A stretch of 64,000 bases of DNA from Rossellomorea aquimaris (GTDB lineage Bacteria > Bacillota > Bacilli > Bacillales > Bacillaceae_B): assembly GCF_008180865.1 (NCBI RefSeq), contig NZ_VTEX01000006.1, positions 248,281 through 312,280 on the forward strand, read 5' to 3'. This document shows positions 20,548 through 29,503 of this stretch, in pieces. The notes under the pieces are model-generated. The model saw nothing but the letters and a program-made list of their open reading frames with translations. It did not search any database and had not been told where the DNA came from. A program made the position numbers and the translations under genes. Each line of letters opens with the position of its first letter. The stretch's first letter is position 1.

Positions 20548-21777
20548 CTATAATTCATAAAATTTCTTAAATCCATCAAATTTAGATTTCCAGTAGGAAT
20601 TATCCAAACTGGTAATCTCAACGCCATTATCCCCTGCATGAATGAATTTATTATTCCCTACATAAATGCCTAAGTGAGAAATGCCTTTTTTATATGTATT
20701 TTCGAAGAATACAAGATCCCCCGGCTGAGGGTTATTCACGTAATAAGAGCGACTATAGTACCCTTCACTCGAAAGACGCTTTACACTGTCTGCACCAGCC
20801 TTTTTGAATACATAATAGATGAAGCCGCTGCAATCGAAACCGCCGGCCGATGAACCTCCCCAAACGTAAGGAGTTCCCATATGAGACGTTGCCTCACTTA
20901 ATAATTTATCAACGCTAAAGGAAGCAGGAGTTCCAGGCTTATCCTGTTTTGGTGGATCTGCTGGTTTCTTCCCTGATTTGACTTGAAGGACCTGGCCAAC
21001 TCGCAGGAAATCATTCTTAAGCCCGTTCCAGCTTTTTAACTGAGCCACTGAAACATCAAACTTCATACTGATATGGGATAAAGTATCTCCCGATTGTACA
21101 GTATAGGCCTGCTGGGTTGATCCAGAATCAGGTTTGGAAGGTGAAGGAGCTGTCGGAGCAGGAGCTTGGCCATTTCCATTCGCCAGCTTCAAGACTTGTC
21201 CAGGGTAGATCAAGTGTCCCTTAATTCCATTCCAGGATGATAATTCATTTACGGATACAGAGTAAGTAAGCGCGATTTTCCCAAGAGTATCACCTGACTT
21301 CACGGTGTAAGACCCTCGATTTTCCTGTGGTTGACTGGGAGTTGGTTTCGGTGCGGGAGAAGGATTAGAACTAGAACCCTTTGAAACCTTTAGTACCTGT
21401 CCAGGATATATCAAATGACCTTTGATCCCATTCCAGCTTGATAACTCCGAAACCGATACAGAATGGGTAAGAGCAATCTGTCCCAAAGTGTCCCCGGATT
21501 TTACGGTGTAGGTTTTGTTACTGGAGTTACTCTTCTTAGGGGGCGAAGCAGCGCTAGTCGAATCGCTTTGAGCGACCTTCAGAAGCTGGTTAGGGTAAAT
21601 AAGCTCTGAGTTCAGCTTATTCCAGCTCTTTAGGTTCGATACCGTCGTGTCATACTCACGAGCGATTGTCCATAACGAATCACCTGATTCTACCTTATGG
21701 GTACTAGCAGCCGCATAACTAACAAAGGAAGATGAGAGAACAGCCGTAGCTGCTACAGTGGTAAGCGTCTTTTTCAC
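20548..21777 (-). CDS. peptidoglycan hydrolase: four LysM domains plus NlpC/P60
   Basis: Secreted D,L-endopeptidase of the LytE/LytF type, expected to cut peptide stems of peptidoglycan. A signal peptide covers 1-25. Four LysM repeats follow, each starting with a VKSGDTL-like motif, separated by Ser/Pro-rich linkers. The C-terminal NlpC/P60 domain has Cys316 (FDCSG), His368 (ISHLG) and His380 (FIHAG), a complete triad. LysM repeats two and three are nearly identical, including ELSSWNGIKGHLIYPGQVLK, which suggests recent internal duplication. The start is GTG with AAAGGAG 8 nt upstream. It anchors through LysM to glycan, unlike its neighbours that use CWB2. Confidence 0.95.
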   Translation of the reverse strand: MKKTLTTVAATAVLSSSFVSYAAASTHKVESGDSLWTIAREYDTTVSNLKSWNKLNSELIYPNQLLKVAQSDSTSAASPPKKSNSSNKTYTVKSGDTLGQIALTHSVSVSELSSWNGIKGHLIYPGQVLKVSKGSSSNPSPAPKPTPSQPQENRGSYTVKSGDTLGKIALTYSVSVNELSSWNGIKGHLIYPGQVLKLANGNGQAPAPTAPSPSKPDSGSTQQAYTVQSGDTLSHISMKFDVSVAQLKSWNGLKNDFLRVGQVLQVKSGKKPADPPKQDKPGTPASFSVDKLLSEATSHMGTPYVWGGSSAGGFDCSGFIYYVFKKAGADSVKRLSSEGYYSRSYYVNNPQPGDLVFFENTYKKGISHLGIYVGNNKFIHAGDNGVEITSLDNSYWKSKFDGFKKFYEL

Positions 21778-22026
21778 AGATATTTCTCCTTTATTGTCAT
21801 AGTTTGGTAGATAATATTGTCATTTTATCACATTAAAGAGAGAAATTGAGGAAAAAGTTTTCAAAAAACTAGTACTAAACGCCTTATTTTGTAATATGTA
21901 ATGGTAATAATATGTAATTAAGGAATTAACCTTATAAAAAATGAGGTAATAATTTATCATATGTAACAAATAGTTTCATTTATGTTAATAATATTACAGG
22001 AATCGACTGGAAATAGAACTAAAATA

Positions 22027-22115
22027 TGATATAATATGACAGGAATTTTTTTATTTTCGACTCGGATAATTAGATGAGACTGGTTGCTTAAAAGTTCAGC
22101 AATCAGTTGTTTTAT
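22027..22115 (+). promoter_or_regulatory. promoter and possible attenuator ahead of the glycopolymer operon
   Basis: TGATATAAT (22027-22035) is an excellent extended -10. About 45 nt downstream, ACTGGTTGC (22079-22087) can pair with GCAATCAGT (22099-22107), followed by TGTTTTAT, a weak terminator-like hairpin. The first gene starts 290 nt from the promoter, so the leader is long. The remaining bases from 21778 to 22330 hold no gene I can support. Confidence 0.45.
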
Positions 22116-22330
22116 ATTGAGACGAAACTCACAAAAATGCAATTTTTCAAGGAAGAATGTAATAAGCAATTTTAGACGATGCCAAAAATGGGGCTATCCC
22201 CGTATTGACTTGGATCGAATGATGGAACAATTAGCTCTAACTCTGTTCAAGCTAGTGATAGAAAAAATATAAGAAAATTTTCACAAATAACATAGAAACA
22301 ATTAATCATGAAAAGTATTGGTGGGGTTGG

Positions 22331-23572
22331 ATGAAGAAGATTTTAATCATTTCACAGAATTTTTATCCGGAAATAGGCAGTGCCGGCAATAGGATGAAGA
22401 ATATTTTCCTATTGTTAAAAAAACGCGGATATGATGTGGAAATACTGACGACAGAACCTACCTACCCTACCAAGAAAATTTATGAAAATGATGATTTCTG
22501 GGATGACCCATCGATCAATGAATATGAATCTTCTATTAAAAGGATCAAAATCGGGAATCGGAAATATTCGAGAAGCATCTTCAATCGCTTGTTATTTTAC
22601 TTGGAAATGTACTTTAAATTTATCTTTGAAGTGCTAATCAATCGAACCAAATATGAAGTAGTATTTGTGACCTCTCCAGCGATATTCGTAGCGATGGTTG
22701 GTGTCATTGCCAAGTGGAGGTTTAAAGCTAAACTGATATTGGACGTACGTGACCTTTGGCCGGAATCATTAAAAGGAGTTGGTGTATTTAACAACCAGCT
22801 TATATTAGCCTTTTTTAATATGATAGAGTCTTGGATCTATAAATTCTCCGATGAAATCATTATTAATAGCCTTGGCTTTAAAGATCATATTGTGAATAAG
22901 CGTAAAATTGATTCTTCCAAACTATCATTTATGCCAAATGCAGCCAGGTTAAGTGAGATAAGATCGATTACAACCAATACGGACCGGTTTAAAGTCATTT
23001 ACGCAGGCAACATCGGGTTGGCACAAGATGGAGACTTATTAATCGAATTAGCCAAAAAGTTATGGGAGAGAAACATAGACTTTACCATCATTGGTTATGG
23101 AATTAATAGAAAAGAAGTGTATGAAGAAATTAAAAGAAATAATTTATCAAACGTTCAATTCATATCACCGAAAACCAGGAAAGAATGCTTGGATATTATG
23201 GCACAACATCATGTGGGAATCGTTACGTTAAATGAAAAATCTGTATTTGAAACGGTGCTCCCTGGGAAAGTTATTGATTATATGACGTGTGGAGTTCCCA
23301 TTGTTGCTGCAGTATCTGGTTATTCTAAACAGGTTATTGAAGAGGAACATGTTGGATTTGTAGTGGCTGATAGAGACGGTCAGAAGCTTGTTGACTTAAT
23401 AGAATTTCTCCAGCGTAACAAAAAGGTACGGAATGTGATGTCTCAGAATGGAAATAAATACGTGAAGAAAAATTTCAATTGGGATGCTAACATAGACACA
23501 TTGACAAAAATAATAGATAAATCTATCAATTCAGAAAAATACAATAAAAGAGATAAGGTTGAAAACATATGA
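22331..23572 (+). CDS. glycosyltransferase family 4, WbuB-like
   Basis: GT-B fold glycosyltransferase of 413 aa, probably acting on a lipid-linked sugar at the inner membrane face. The N-terminal domain opens KKILIISQNFYPEIGSAGNR, and DVRDLWPESL at about 139-148 is typical of WbuB-type enzymes that add amino sugars. The C-terminal domain has FKVIYAGNIG and the donor-binding region around VLPGKVIDYMTCGVPIVAA. First gene of the polymer operon; its stop overlaps the next start by 4 nt (ATGA). GGTGGGG lies just before its ATG. Donor and acceptor are not determinable here; an N-acetylated sugar is likely given the epimerase and dehydrogenase in the same operon. Confidence 0.88.
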   Translation: MKKILIISQNFYPEIGSAGNRMKNIFLLLKKRGYDVEILTTEPTYPTKKIYENDDFWDDPSINEYESSIKRIKIGNRKYSRSIFNRLLFYLEMYFKFIFEVLINRTKYEVVFVTSPAIFVAMVGVIAKWRFKAKLILDVRDLWPESLKGVGVFNNQLILAFFNMIESWIYKFSDEIIINSLGFKDHIVNKRKIDSSKLSFMPNAARLSEIRSITTNTDRFKVIYAGNIGLAQDGDLLIELAKKLWERNIDFTIIGYGINRKEVYEEIKRNNLSNVQFISPKTRKECLDIMAQHHVGIVTLNEKSVFETVLPGKVIDYMTCGVPIVAAVSGYSKQVIEEEHVGFVVADRDGQKLVDLIEFLQRNKKVRNVMSQNGNKYVKKNFNWDANIDTLTKIIDKSINSEKYNKRDKVENI

Positions 23573-24873
23573 AAAAGAGCGTATGTATGTTTGTTTGGAA
23601 TCACTTTACGAACGACGCCCGTGTCATGAGAGAATGCACAGCACTGTCTGAAAATGATTATAAAGTAGATTTAATATGTATTGATGATCCAAAGGATGAT
23701 AGCATAAGTCGGTTTGAAGAAATCAATCCAAATTTTCATGTATATCGAGTGAGAAGATATCCGCTATTATTAGAACTTTTACAAAAGGTTTACAGAATCA
23801 GCTTGAAGCACAAGATGATTGGATTACTATTATTATTAGCCTGGCTCTCTGTAACTGTTGTAGCACCACTAGTTGTTTTGCCAGTTAGCGCGATTTTGTT
23901 TTTATTTTGGCGAACCAAGTTAAGCGTTATTTGGGTTAGAGGAAGCATCATTTTAAGAATGATAGCAAGAGGATGGCAAAAGAAATACGATATTTACCAC
24001 TCTAATGACCTTAATACCCTTCCTCAAGGATATATATGCGCAAAATGGCGTGTTAATAGAAAGAAGTTAGTGTACGATTCTCATGAAGTACAGACGAGTC
24101 GAACTGGTTACGATAGTGGCGCATATGCAAAGATGGAAGGCTTTCTTATTAATAAAATCGATACAATGATTGTGGAGAACCATACGAGAGCTAAATATAA
24201 TGAGGAATTGTATGGGTTTTATCCAGGAGTGGTTTATAACTATCCTTTTAAACAGGAAGAAAGCTTAATAAATGAAGAGAAAGTTAATCTTCACGTACTT
24301 TTGGGGTTGCCTAAAGAAGAAAAAATACTCTTGTATCAAGGTGGAATCCAGACTGGACGAGGTTTGGAAAACTTGGTGAAGGCAGTTCCTTTATTCAAGG
24401 AAGGTACCCTTGTCTTTATTGGTGATGGTCGTATTAAGCCTACTTTATTAAAAATGGTTGAAGAGATGAACCTTCAAGATCGAGTGAAGTTTCTTCCTAA
24501 GGTTCCTTTGAGAGAACTACCTAAATATACAAGAAACGCATATCTTGGGTTTCAAGTATTGAATAATGTTTGTTTTAATCATTATTCTGCTTCGTCTAAT
24601 AAGTTATTTGAATACTTGATGAGTGGAGTGCCAGTGGTTGCTTGTAGTTTTCCGGAGATTAAGAGAGTGGTTGAAGGTGAAAATGTTGGTGTTTGTGTAG
24701 ATTCACATGATTATGAGGATATTGCTAGAGGTGTAAATGTACTTTTAGTTGATTCTAACCTAAAGCAGCGTCTTAGTGAAAATACTGTTAAAGCTCGTGA
24801 AAACTACAATTGGGATGTAGAGAAGAATAATTTTCTAAATATTTATACATCACTGGAAGGAGAATTTGCTTGA
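23569..24873 (+). CDS. glycosyltransferase family 4 with internal membrane segment
   Basis: GT-B enzyme of 434 aa. The N-terminal domain includes WNHFTNDARVMRECTAL and the HSNDLNTLPQG motif common in GT4 wall-polymer enzymes. A hydrophobic stretch at about 84-115 probably associates it with the membrane. The C-terminal half carries LLYQGGIQTGRGLENLV, FIGDGRIKPTL and SSNKLFEYLMSGVPVVA, the nucleotide-sugar site. It is translationally coupled on both sides: 4-nt overlap with the previous gene, and the next gene starts TTGA at its stop. Specificity unknown. Confidence 0.87.
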   Translation: MKKSVCMFVWNHFTNDARVMRECTALSENDYKVDLICIDDPKDDSISRFEEINPNFHVYRVRRYPLLLELLQKVYRISLKHKMIGLLLLLAWLSVTVVAPLVVLPVSAILFLFWRTKLSVIWVRGSIILRMIARGWQKKYDIYHSNDLNTLPQGYICAKWRVNRKKLVYDSHEVQTSRTGYDSGAYAKMEGFLINKIDTMIVENHTRAKYNEELYGFYPGVVYNYPFKQEESLINEEKVNLHVLLGLPKEEKILLYQGGIQTGRGLENLVKAVPLFKEGTLVFIGDGRIKPTLLKMVEEMNLQDRVKFLPKVPLRELPKYTRNAYLGFQVLNNVCFNHYSASSNKLFEYLMSGVPVVACSFPEIKRVVEGENVGVCVDSHDYEDIARGVNVLLVDSNLKQRLSENTVKARENYNWDVEKNNFLNIYTSLEGEFA

Positions 24874-25175
24874 GAAATACAAAAGTGGATTACGAAGTGA
24901 AATACTATGAATTAGATAAAGAACTAATAGATTTTAAGCAAAGAACCTTCGCCTATTTAGATGCTTTAAATGATGCCCTTGATCAAAATAACCAAAAAGA
25001 TGAGATTATTTCTCAAAATAAATATGAATTATTAATACTAAACAACAAAATCTCCAAACTTGAGACAGAGTTGTTGATGACTCAGAAAAAACTTTCGGCT
25101 TTGCAAAATTCTAAGTTAGGTAAGTTGACCAGAAAATACTGGAAGTTGCGGAAAAGTGTCAAAAAGGGAGTGTAG
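24870..25175 (+). CDS. small coiled-coil protein in the glycosyltransferase operon
   Basis: A 101-aa highly charged helical protein, almost certainly a coiled coil (residues about 35-85, heptads of Leu/Ile such as LLILNNKISKLETELLMTQK). It ends in a basic SKLGKLTRKYWKLRKSVKKG segment of a kind I recall as the N-terminal part of larger glycosyltransferases. It starts at TTG, overlapping the previous stop by 4 nt, with GAAGGAG upstream. It may be a split-off coiled-coil arm of the CgeB-like enzyme encoded 3 nt downstream, acting as an assembly or membrane-association factor. No enzyme motif. Confidence 0.65.
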   Translation: MRNTKVDYEVKYYELDKELIDFKQRTFAYLDALNDALDQNNQKDEIISQNKYELLILNNKISKLETELLMTQKKLSALQNSKLGKLTRKYWKLRKSVKKGV

Positions 25176-25177
25176 TA

Positions 25178-27331
25178 ATGGTTAAAATGGTCGACTTAAA
25201 GACGGGTGTATTAAGTTTTCAAAAAGAAATTTTGAATGATTTAAATAAGTATATGGTGAAAAAAGAAAACTTTTTAGACCATTTAAATTGGCACAAGTCT
25301 AGTGAAAATATTGATGTTATAAATCAAATAGGAAAACTATTAATTTCCTCTCAAACCAAATCTAAATCCTATATTTCTTTCTTGGAAAAAAATAATAGTT
25401 TTTCTGTTTTGCCTAACGAAATTATCAGAGCATTACCTGAAGAAACAATAGAGCTAGAGCTTAAAGCTAAGGCATTTGGAACAATAACAGCTAATTTAAT
25501 GCTTGTTGAATATAATAATGTAAATAAAATTAAAACACATATGGTTGAAGTAAATAAATTAACCAGATTAAAGTTTTCTAAGGAAACAAGAAAGATAAGG
25601 TTTGCAATTAGGATTTCTGGTGAGGGTTTTCTTTCTATTGAAGATATTTTAATGGAGCGTTTATTTGAAAAAAATACATTTACATCGCAATCTAAAAAAG
25701 TAATCAGTAATAATAAAACTCCTAAAGGTCTAAAAGACGTTAAAATAGCATGTATTTTTGATGAGTTTAGTATGACTTGCTTTCAAGAACAAGTTGAGTT
25801 GATCACCTTTACTCCGGATAACTGGGAAGAAGTTTTAGGTAAAAACCCACCAGATGCATTAATTGTAGAATCGGCATGGAAAGGTAACTTTGGCGCATGG
25901 GAATATATGATTGCAAAATATAATAATCAAGACCAGAGTGCTCTGCACTCATTAATTAAATGGTGTAATGATAATGATATTCCTACATCCTTTTGGAATA
26001 AAGAGGATCCGATACATTTTGAGAAATTCATCCATACTGCGAAGTTGTTTGATCATATTTTCACAACTGATTCTAATATGATTGCTGAATATAAAAAAGC
26101 ATCAAAAAGAGACACAGTTTATGCTCTGCCGTTTTCCGCTGAACCAAAGCTTCATAATCCAATTAAGTTAGACGAAGAAAGAATAAATAAAATTAGTTTC
26201 GCAGGCTCTTATTACGCAAATCGCCATGAAGATAGAAAAAAAGATATGGATGATATGCTAGATATCGCTGCTGAATTTGGATTGCATATATATGATCGTA
26301 ATTTTTCAAGGAGCAAAGGTAAGAGAACGGATTTCAGCTTCCCTGAGAGGTTTGAGGATAATATTATTGGAAGCCTTAGATATGATGAAATTGGGAAAGC
26401 ATACAAAGGTTATAAAGTAATGTTAAATGTTAATAGTGTCAAGTATTCACCAACAATGTTTTCTAGAAGAGTTTTTGAAGGTCTTGCCAGCGGAACACCT
26501 ATATTAAGTAGTTATTCAGAAGGTGTTAGGAGAATTTTCAAGGACATAGTTATGATTTCAGAAAATGAGAGCGAATTAAGAGAGAATCTGCAAGCTATTT
26601 TCAATAACGATACTTTATATAGAAGTAAATCATTAGAAGGTATTAGAGAAGTTTATTTAAACCACACGTATAAACATAGATTAATTTACATGCTTGAGAA
26701 ATTGGGATTATCTGTGATAAATAAAGAAAAAGAGGTAACTGTAGTCTCAATCATAGAATCTAAGGAAGAATTAAAAAAAGTCTTATCTTATTATCAGAAT
26801 CAAACATGGGATAAGAAGAAGCTAGTTCTATTTCTGGATTTATTTGAAGGGTATACAGATATATTAAATGAGTTCAATACTAAAGATATTAACTCTTATG
26901 TATTGAGCTATATGGACCACTACGACAGAATCAATCAACTAGTGGAGACAGAATACATCTCATATTTTGATTCAAACAATTTTTATGGCGAAAACTTTTT
27001 ATTAGACTTAATGATCGCTTCTGAATACAGCCAATCCGAAATAATTGGTAAATCCCATTATTATAATATTAAAAACAATAGATTAAATGAAGTAAACAAA
27101 AAAAATGAGTATATTTATGTTAATGATTTGAATATTGATGCTGCCATTCTACAAATCGATATATTTAAAGGTGAAAACATTACCAACATTCTAGAAAATT
27201 TCAGGAAAAACAATTCTTTAAATTCTTATTTTAGAAAAGGTTACAGACTATTCAGTTCTGACAAATTCAATTTTATTCAGAATTTCACTTCAAAGAAAAA
27301 AGATGTCTCGCTAACTAATATAGAAATATAG
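25178..27331 (+). CDS. large glycosyltransferase with CgeB-like module
   Basis: A 717-aa protein. Residues 1 to about 170 are unassigned. Residues about 190-510 resemble the CgeB/GT4-like family: PPDALIVESAWKGNFGAWEY, DHIFTTDSNMIAEYKKAS, and the donor-site segment SPTMFSRRVFEGLASGTPIL. The last 200 residues resemble a GT-A (family 2) fold that lacks a recognisable DxD-type centre and may be inactive. CgeB-type proteins glycosylate spore or wall polymers. The gene is very AT-rich compared with the flanking tag and wall genes, suggesting the specificity core was acquired horizontally. GGGAGTG precedes the ATG and it follows the coiled-coil gene by 2 nt. Confidence 0.75.
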   Translation: MVKMVDLKTGVLSFQKEILNDLNKYMVKKENFLDHLNWHKSSENIDVINQIGKLLISSQTKSKSYISFLEKNNSFSVLPNEIIRALPEETIELELKAKAFGTITANLMLVEYNNVNKIKTHMVEVNKLTRLKFSKETRKIRFAIRISGEGFLSIEDILMERLFEKNTFTSQSKKVISNNKTPKGLKDVKIACIFDEFSMTCFQEQVELITFTPDNWEEVLGKNPPDALIVESAWKGNFGAWEYMIAKYNNQDQSALHSLIKWCNDNDIPTSFWNKEDPIHFEKFIHTAKLFDHIFTTDSNMIAEYKKASKRDTVYALPFSAEPKLHNPIKLDEERINKISFAGSYYANRHEDRKKDMDDMLDIAAEFGLHIYDRNFSRSKGKRTDFSFPERFEDNIIGSLRYDEIGKAYKGYKVMLNVNSVKYSPTMFSRRVFEGLASGTPILSSYSEGVRRIFKDIVMISENESELRENLQAIFNNDTLYRSKSLEGIREVYLNHTYKHRLIYMLEKLGLSVINKEKEVTVVSIIESKEELKKVLSYYQNQTWDKKKLVLFLDLFEGYTDILNEFNTKDINSYVLSYMDHYDRINQLVETEYISYFDSNNFYGENFLLDLMIASEYSQSEIIGKSHYYNIKNNRLNEVNKKNEYIYVNDLNIDAAILQIDIFKGENITNILENFRKNNSLNSYFRKGYRLFSSDKFNFIQNFTSKKKDVSLTNIEI

Positions 27332-27341
27332 GTGGTAAATT

Positions 27342-29474
27342 TTGAGGAAATTAAGAGTATTATTATACGGTGACGTAGATTTAAATATTATGGATGGTTC
27401 TGCAGTTTGGTTAACTTCTCTAGCGAATGTATTAAACAAGGATGAAAATATAAATATAGATGTACTTTTAAAAGCACCAAATGTAAAAAAAAGGATATCA
27501 GATAGCATTCAAAATTTAAATCGTGTAAATGTTATTGATACATTTACACGATTTAAGGATAGACCCTTTGATAATAGGAATAGAATGAATGTTAATGAGG
27601 CTCTAAAACTTATTGAAGAATTAGATTCTTCCAACGGTTATGATTGCATTATCATTAGGGGAATTAATATAGTAACTCAAATGCATAATAGTAACTTAAA
27701 GAATAAAACTATACCCTATGTCACTGATTTTACACATGATAAGAGTAAAATTGAAAATAGTGAAATTGAGTTATTAAAAAGCTTTTACAATGATTTTCCA
27801 TATATGTTTGTTCAAACAGAACAAATGAAAAATACGTTGTCAGAAATGATATCAGTAGCTGGAGATAAATTTAAGCTTATTTCACCTATGATTCCTGATT
27901 ATGTAACTATACCTAAATTTAGAAACCAAAATAATTCATTGATATATGCGGGGAAATTTGCTGAAGAATGGAATACAGAAGAGATTTTAGATTCTTTTAA
28001 AGGAATCCAAGAACTAGACCCGACCATTACCCTGAATATTGCAGGAGATAAATTCCAAGGGAACTTGATACAAAATAAGGATAATATCATAGAACGGTTT
28101 AAAACTCAAAGTGGAGTTAATTGGGTTGGTGGTGTTTCGAGAGACATAGTTCAGGAATTACTAACTGAATCTGATGTGGGTGTTGCATGGAGAAGTATAG
28201 AAATTGATAACGACAATAGTGTCGAATTATCTACTAAGCTTTTGGAGTACGGACGAGCTGGTAAACCAATTTTACTAAGAAGAACAAAAATTCATGAAGA
28301 GGTTTTAGGAGCAAACTATCCACTTTTTGTTAATACTGAAGAAGAATTTATGGAGAAGGCTATAAAAGTATTATATGACCGTAATTTATATAGAACGGCT
28401 GCTAAAATAGTCTTTCAAGCTTGTAAAAGGTACACCTTCTCTGAGATCTATCAAACCATAAAACCTTTACTGTGGAGTTTTCACAAAGGAAAAACCAATA
28501 TTTTATTTGCAGGACATGATCTGAAGTTTCTAAGACACACAATAGAGTTTTTCGAAAGATCAGAAAGTTTTAATGTGAAAATAGACCAGTGGAAAGGTCA
28601 TAATACTCATGATGTCGATACATCTAAACAATTAAGGGATTGGGCCGATATAGTATTTTGTGAATGGGGATTAGGAAATGCAGTTTGGTATTCCAAAAAT
28701 AAAAAAGAAGGCCAGAAGCTGATTGTCAGAATGCATTTACAAGAAAGAGAAACTGAACACCCCAATAACTTTAATATGGAAAAAATAGATCGTATTATTG
28801 CTATTTCTCCATATATTTATGAAGAATTCAGTAGAGTGTGTAAGATACCAAGGGAAAAAATGACAATGATTTATAACATGATTGATACGCAAAAATTAGA
28901 TTTACCGAAAGGAAATCTAAATGAAGTCAAATATAATCTTGGTATATGTGGGGTTCTGCCATCTCGTAAAAGATTAGATAAAGCTATAACTATTTTTGAA
29001 AAGCTATGGGAAAAGGATAAGAGGTACAAACTTTTTATTAAAAGTAGGTTACCGAAAGACTTACCTTGGCTTAAAAATAGAACAGATGAAATGGAATTCT
29101 ATGATGAGGTATTTGAGAAGATTGAGAATTCGCCTTGGGCAAAAAATGTTATCTTTGATCAGCATGGAAGCGATATGCAAGATTGGTTTAGAAAAATAGG
29201 TTATGTATTGTCAACCAGTGACTTTGAAAGTTTCCATCTTGCTCCAATGGAAGGGATGTCTTCAGGTAGTTTACCCGTTGTTCTACACTGGCCAGGTGCA
29301 GAAACTATTTATTCAGAAGAGTTCTTATTTAAAGGTGAAGAGCAGGCCGTAAAATTTATTCTCGAAAATAAGAAGTTCATTGGAGATAAGAGTATCAAGG
29401 AGTACCCTAAGAAAAATTTTGATATAAAAGTTATTAACGAGAAAATTCATAATCTAATAGTAGAAACACTTTAA
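27342..29474 (+). CDS. double-module glycosyltransferase (two GT4-like domains)
   Basis: A 710-aa protein with two GT-B-like halves. The first (about 1-380) opens KLRVLLYGDVDLNIMDGSAV and includes NNSLIYAGKFAEEWNTEEIL and VELSTKLLEYGRAGKPILL. The second (about 385-710) opens TNILFAGHDLKFLRHTIEFF and carries LGICGVLPSRKRLDKAI and FESFHLAPMEGMSSGSLPVV. Two domains may add two successive sugars or polymerise a repeat. The start is TTG with AGGTGG upstream. It is as AT-rich as its neighbour. Specificity unknown; the second half lacks the usual EALACG and has EGMSSG instead, which some GT4 enzymes share. Confidence 0.8.
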   Translation: MRKLRVLLYGDVDLNIMDGSAVWLTSLANVLNKDENINIDVLLKAPNVKKRISDSIQNLNRVNVIDTFTRFKDRPFDNRNRMNVNEALKLIEELDSSNGYDCIIIRGINIVTQMHNSNLKNKTIPYVTDFTHDKSKIENSEIELLKSFYNDFPYMFVQTEQMKNTLSEMISVAGDKFKLISPMIPDYVTIPKFRNQNNSLIYAGKFAEEWNTEEILDSFKGIQELDPTITLNIAGDKFQGNLIQNKDNIIERFKTQSGVNWVGGVSRDIVQELLTESDVGVAWRSIEIDNDNSVELSTKLLEYGRAGKPILLRRTKIHEEVLGANYPLFVNTEEEFMEKAIKVLYDRNLYRTAAKIVFQACKRYTFSEIYQTIKPLLWSFHKGKTNILFAGHDLKFLRHTIEFFERSESFNVKIDQWKGHNTHDVDTSKQLRDWADIVFCEWGLGNAVWYSKNKKEGQKLIVRMHLQERETEHPNNFNMEKIDRIIAISPYIYEEFSRVCKIPREKMTMIYNMIDTQKLDLPKGNLNEVKYNLGICGVLPSRKRLDKAITIFEKLWEKDKRYKLFIKSRLPKDLPWLKNRTDEMEFYDEVFEKIENSPWAKNVIFDQHGSDMQDWFRKIGYVLSTSDFESFHLAPMEGMSSGSLPVVLHWPGAETIYSEEFLFKGEEQAVKFILENKKFIGDKSIKEYPKKNFDIKVINEKIHNLIVETL

Positions 29475-29503
29475 GAATATATATTATTAGGGAGAGTAGT
29501 ACA

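Noticed and set aside
22084-22272. 62-aa frame in the leader of the polymer operon
   Set aside because: No ribosome site, low-complexity start, and it overlaps the leader hairpin.
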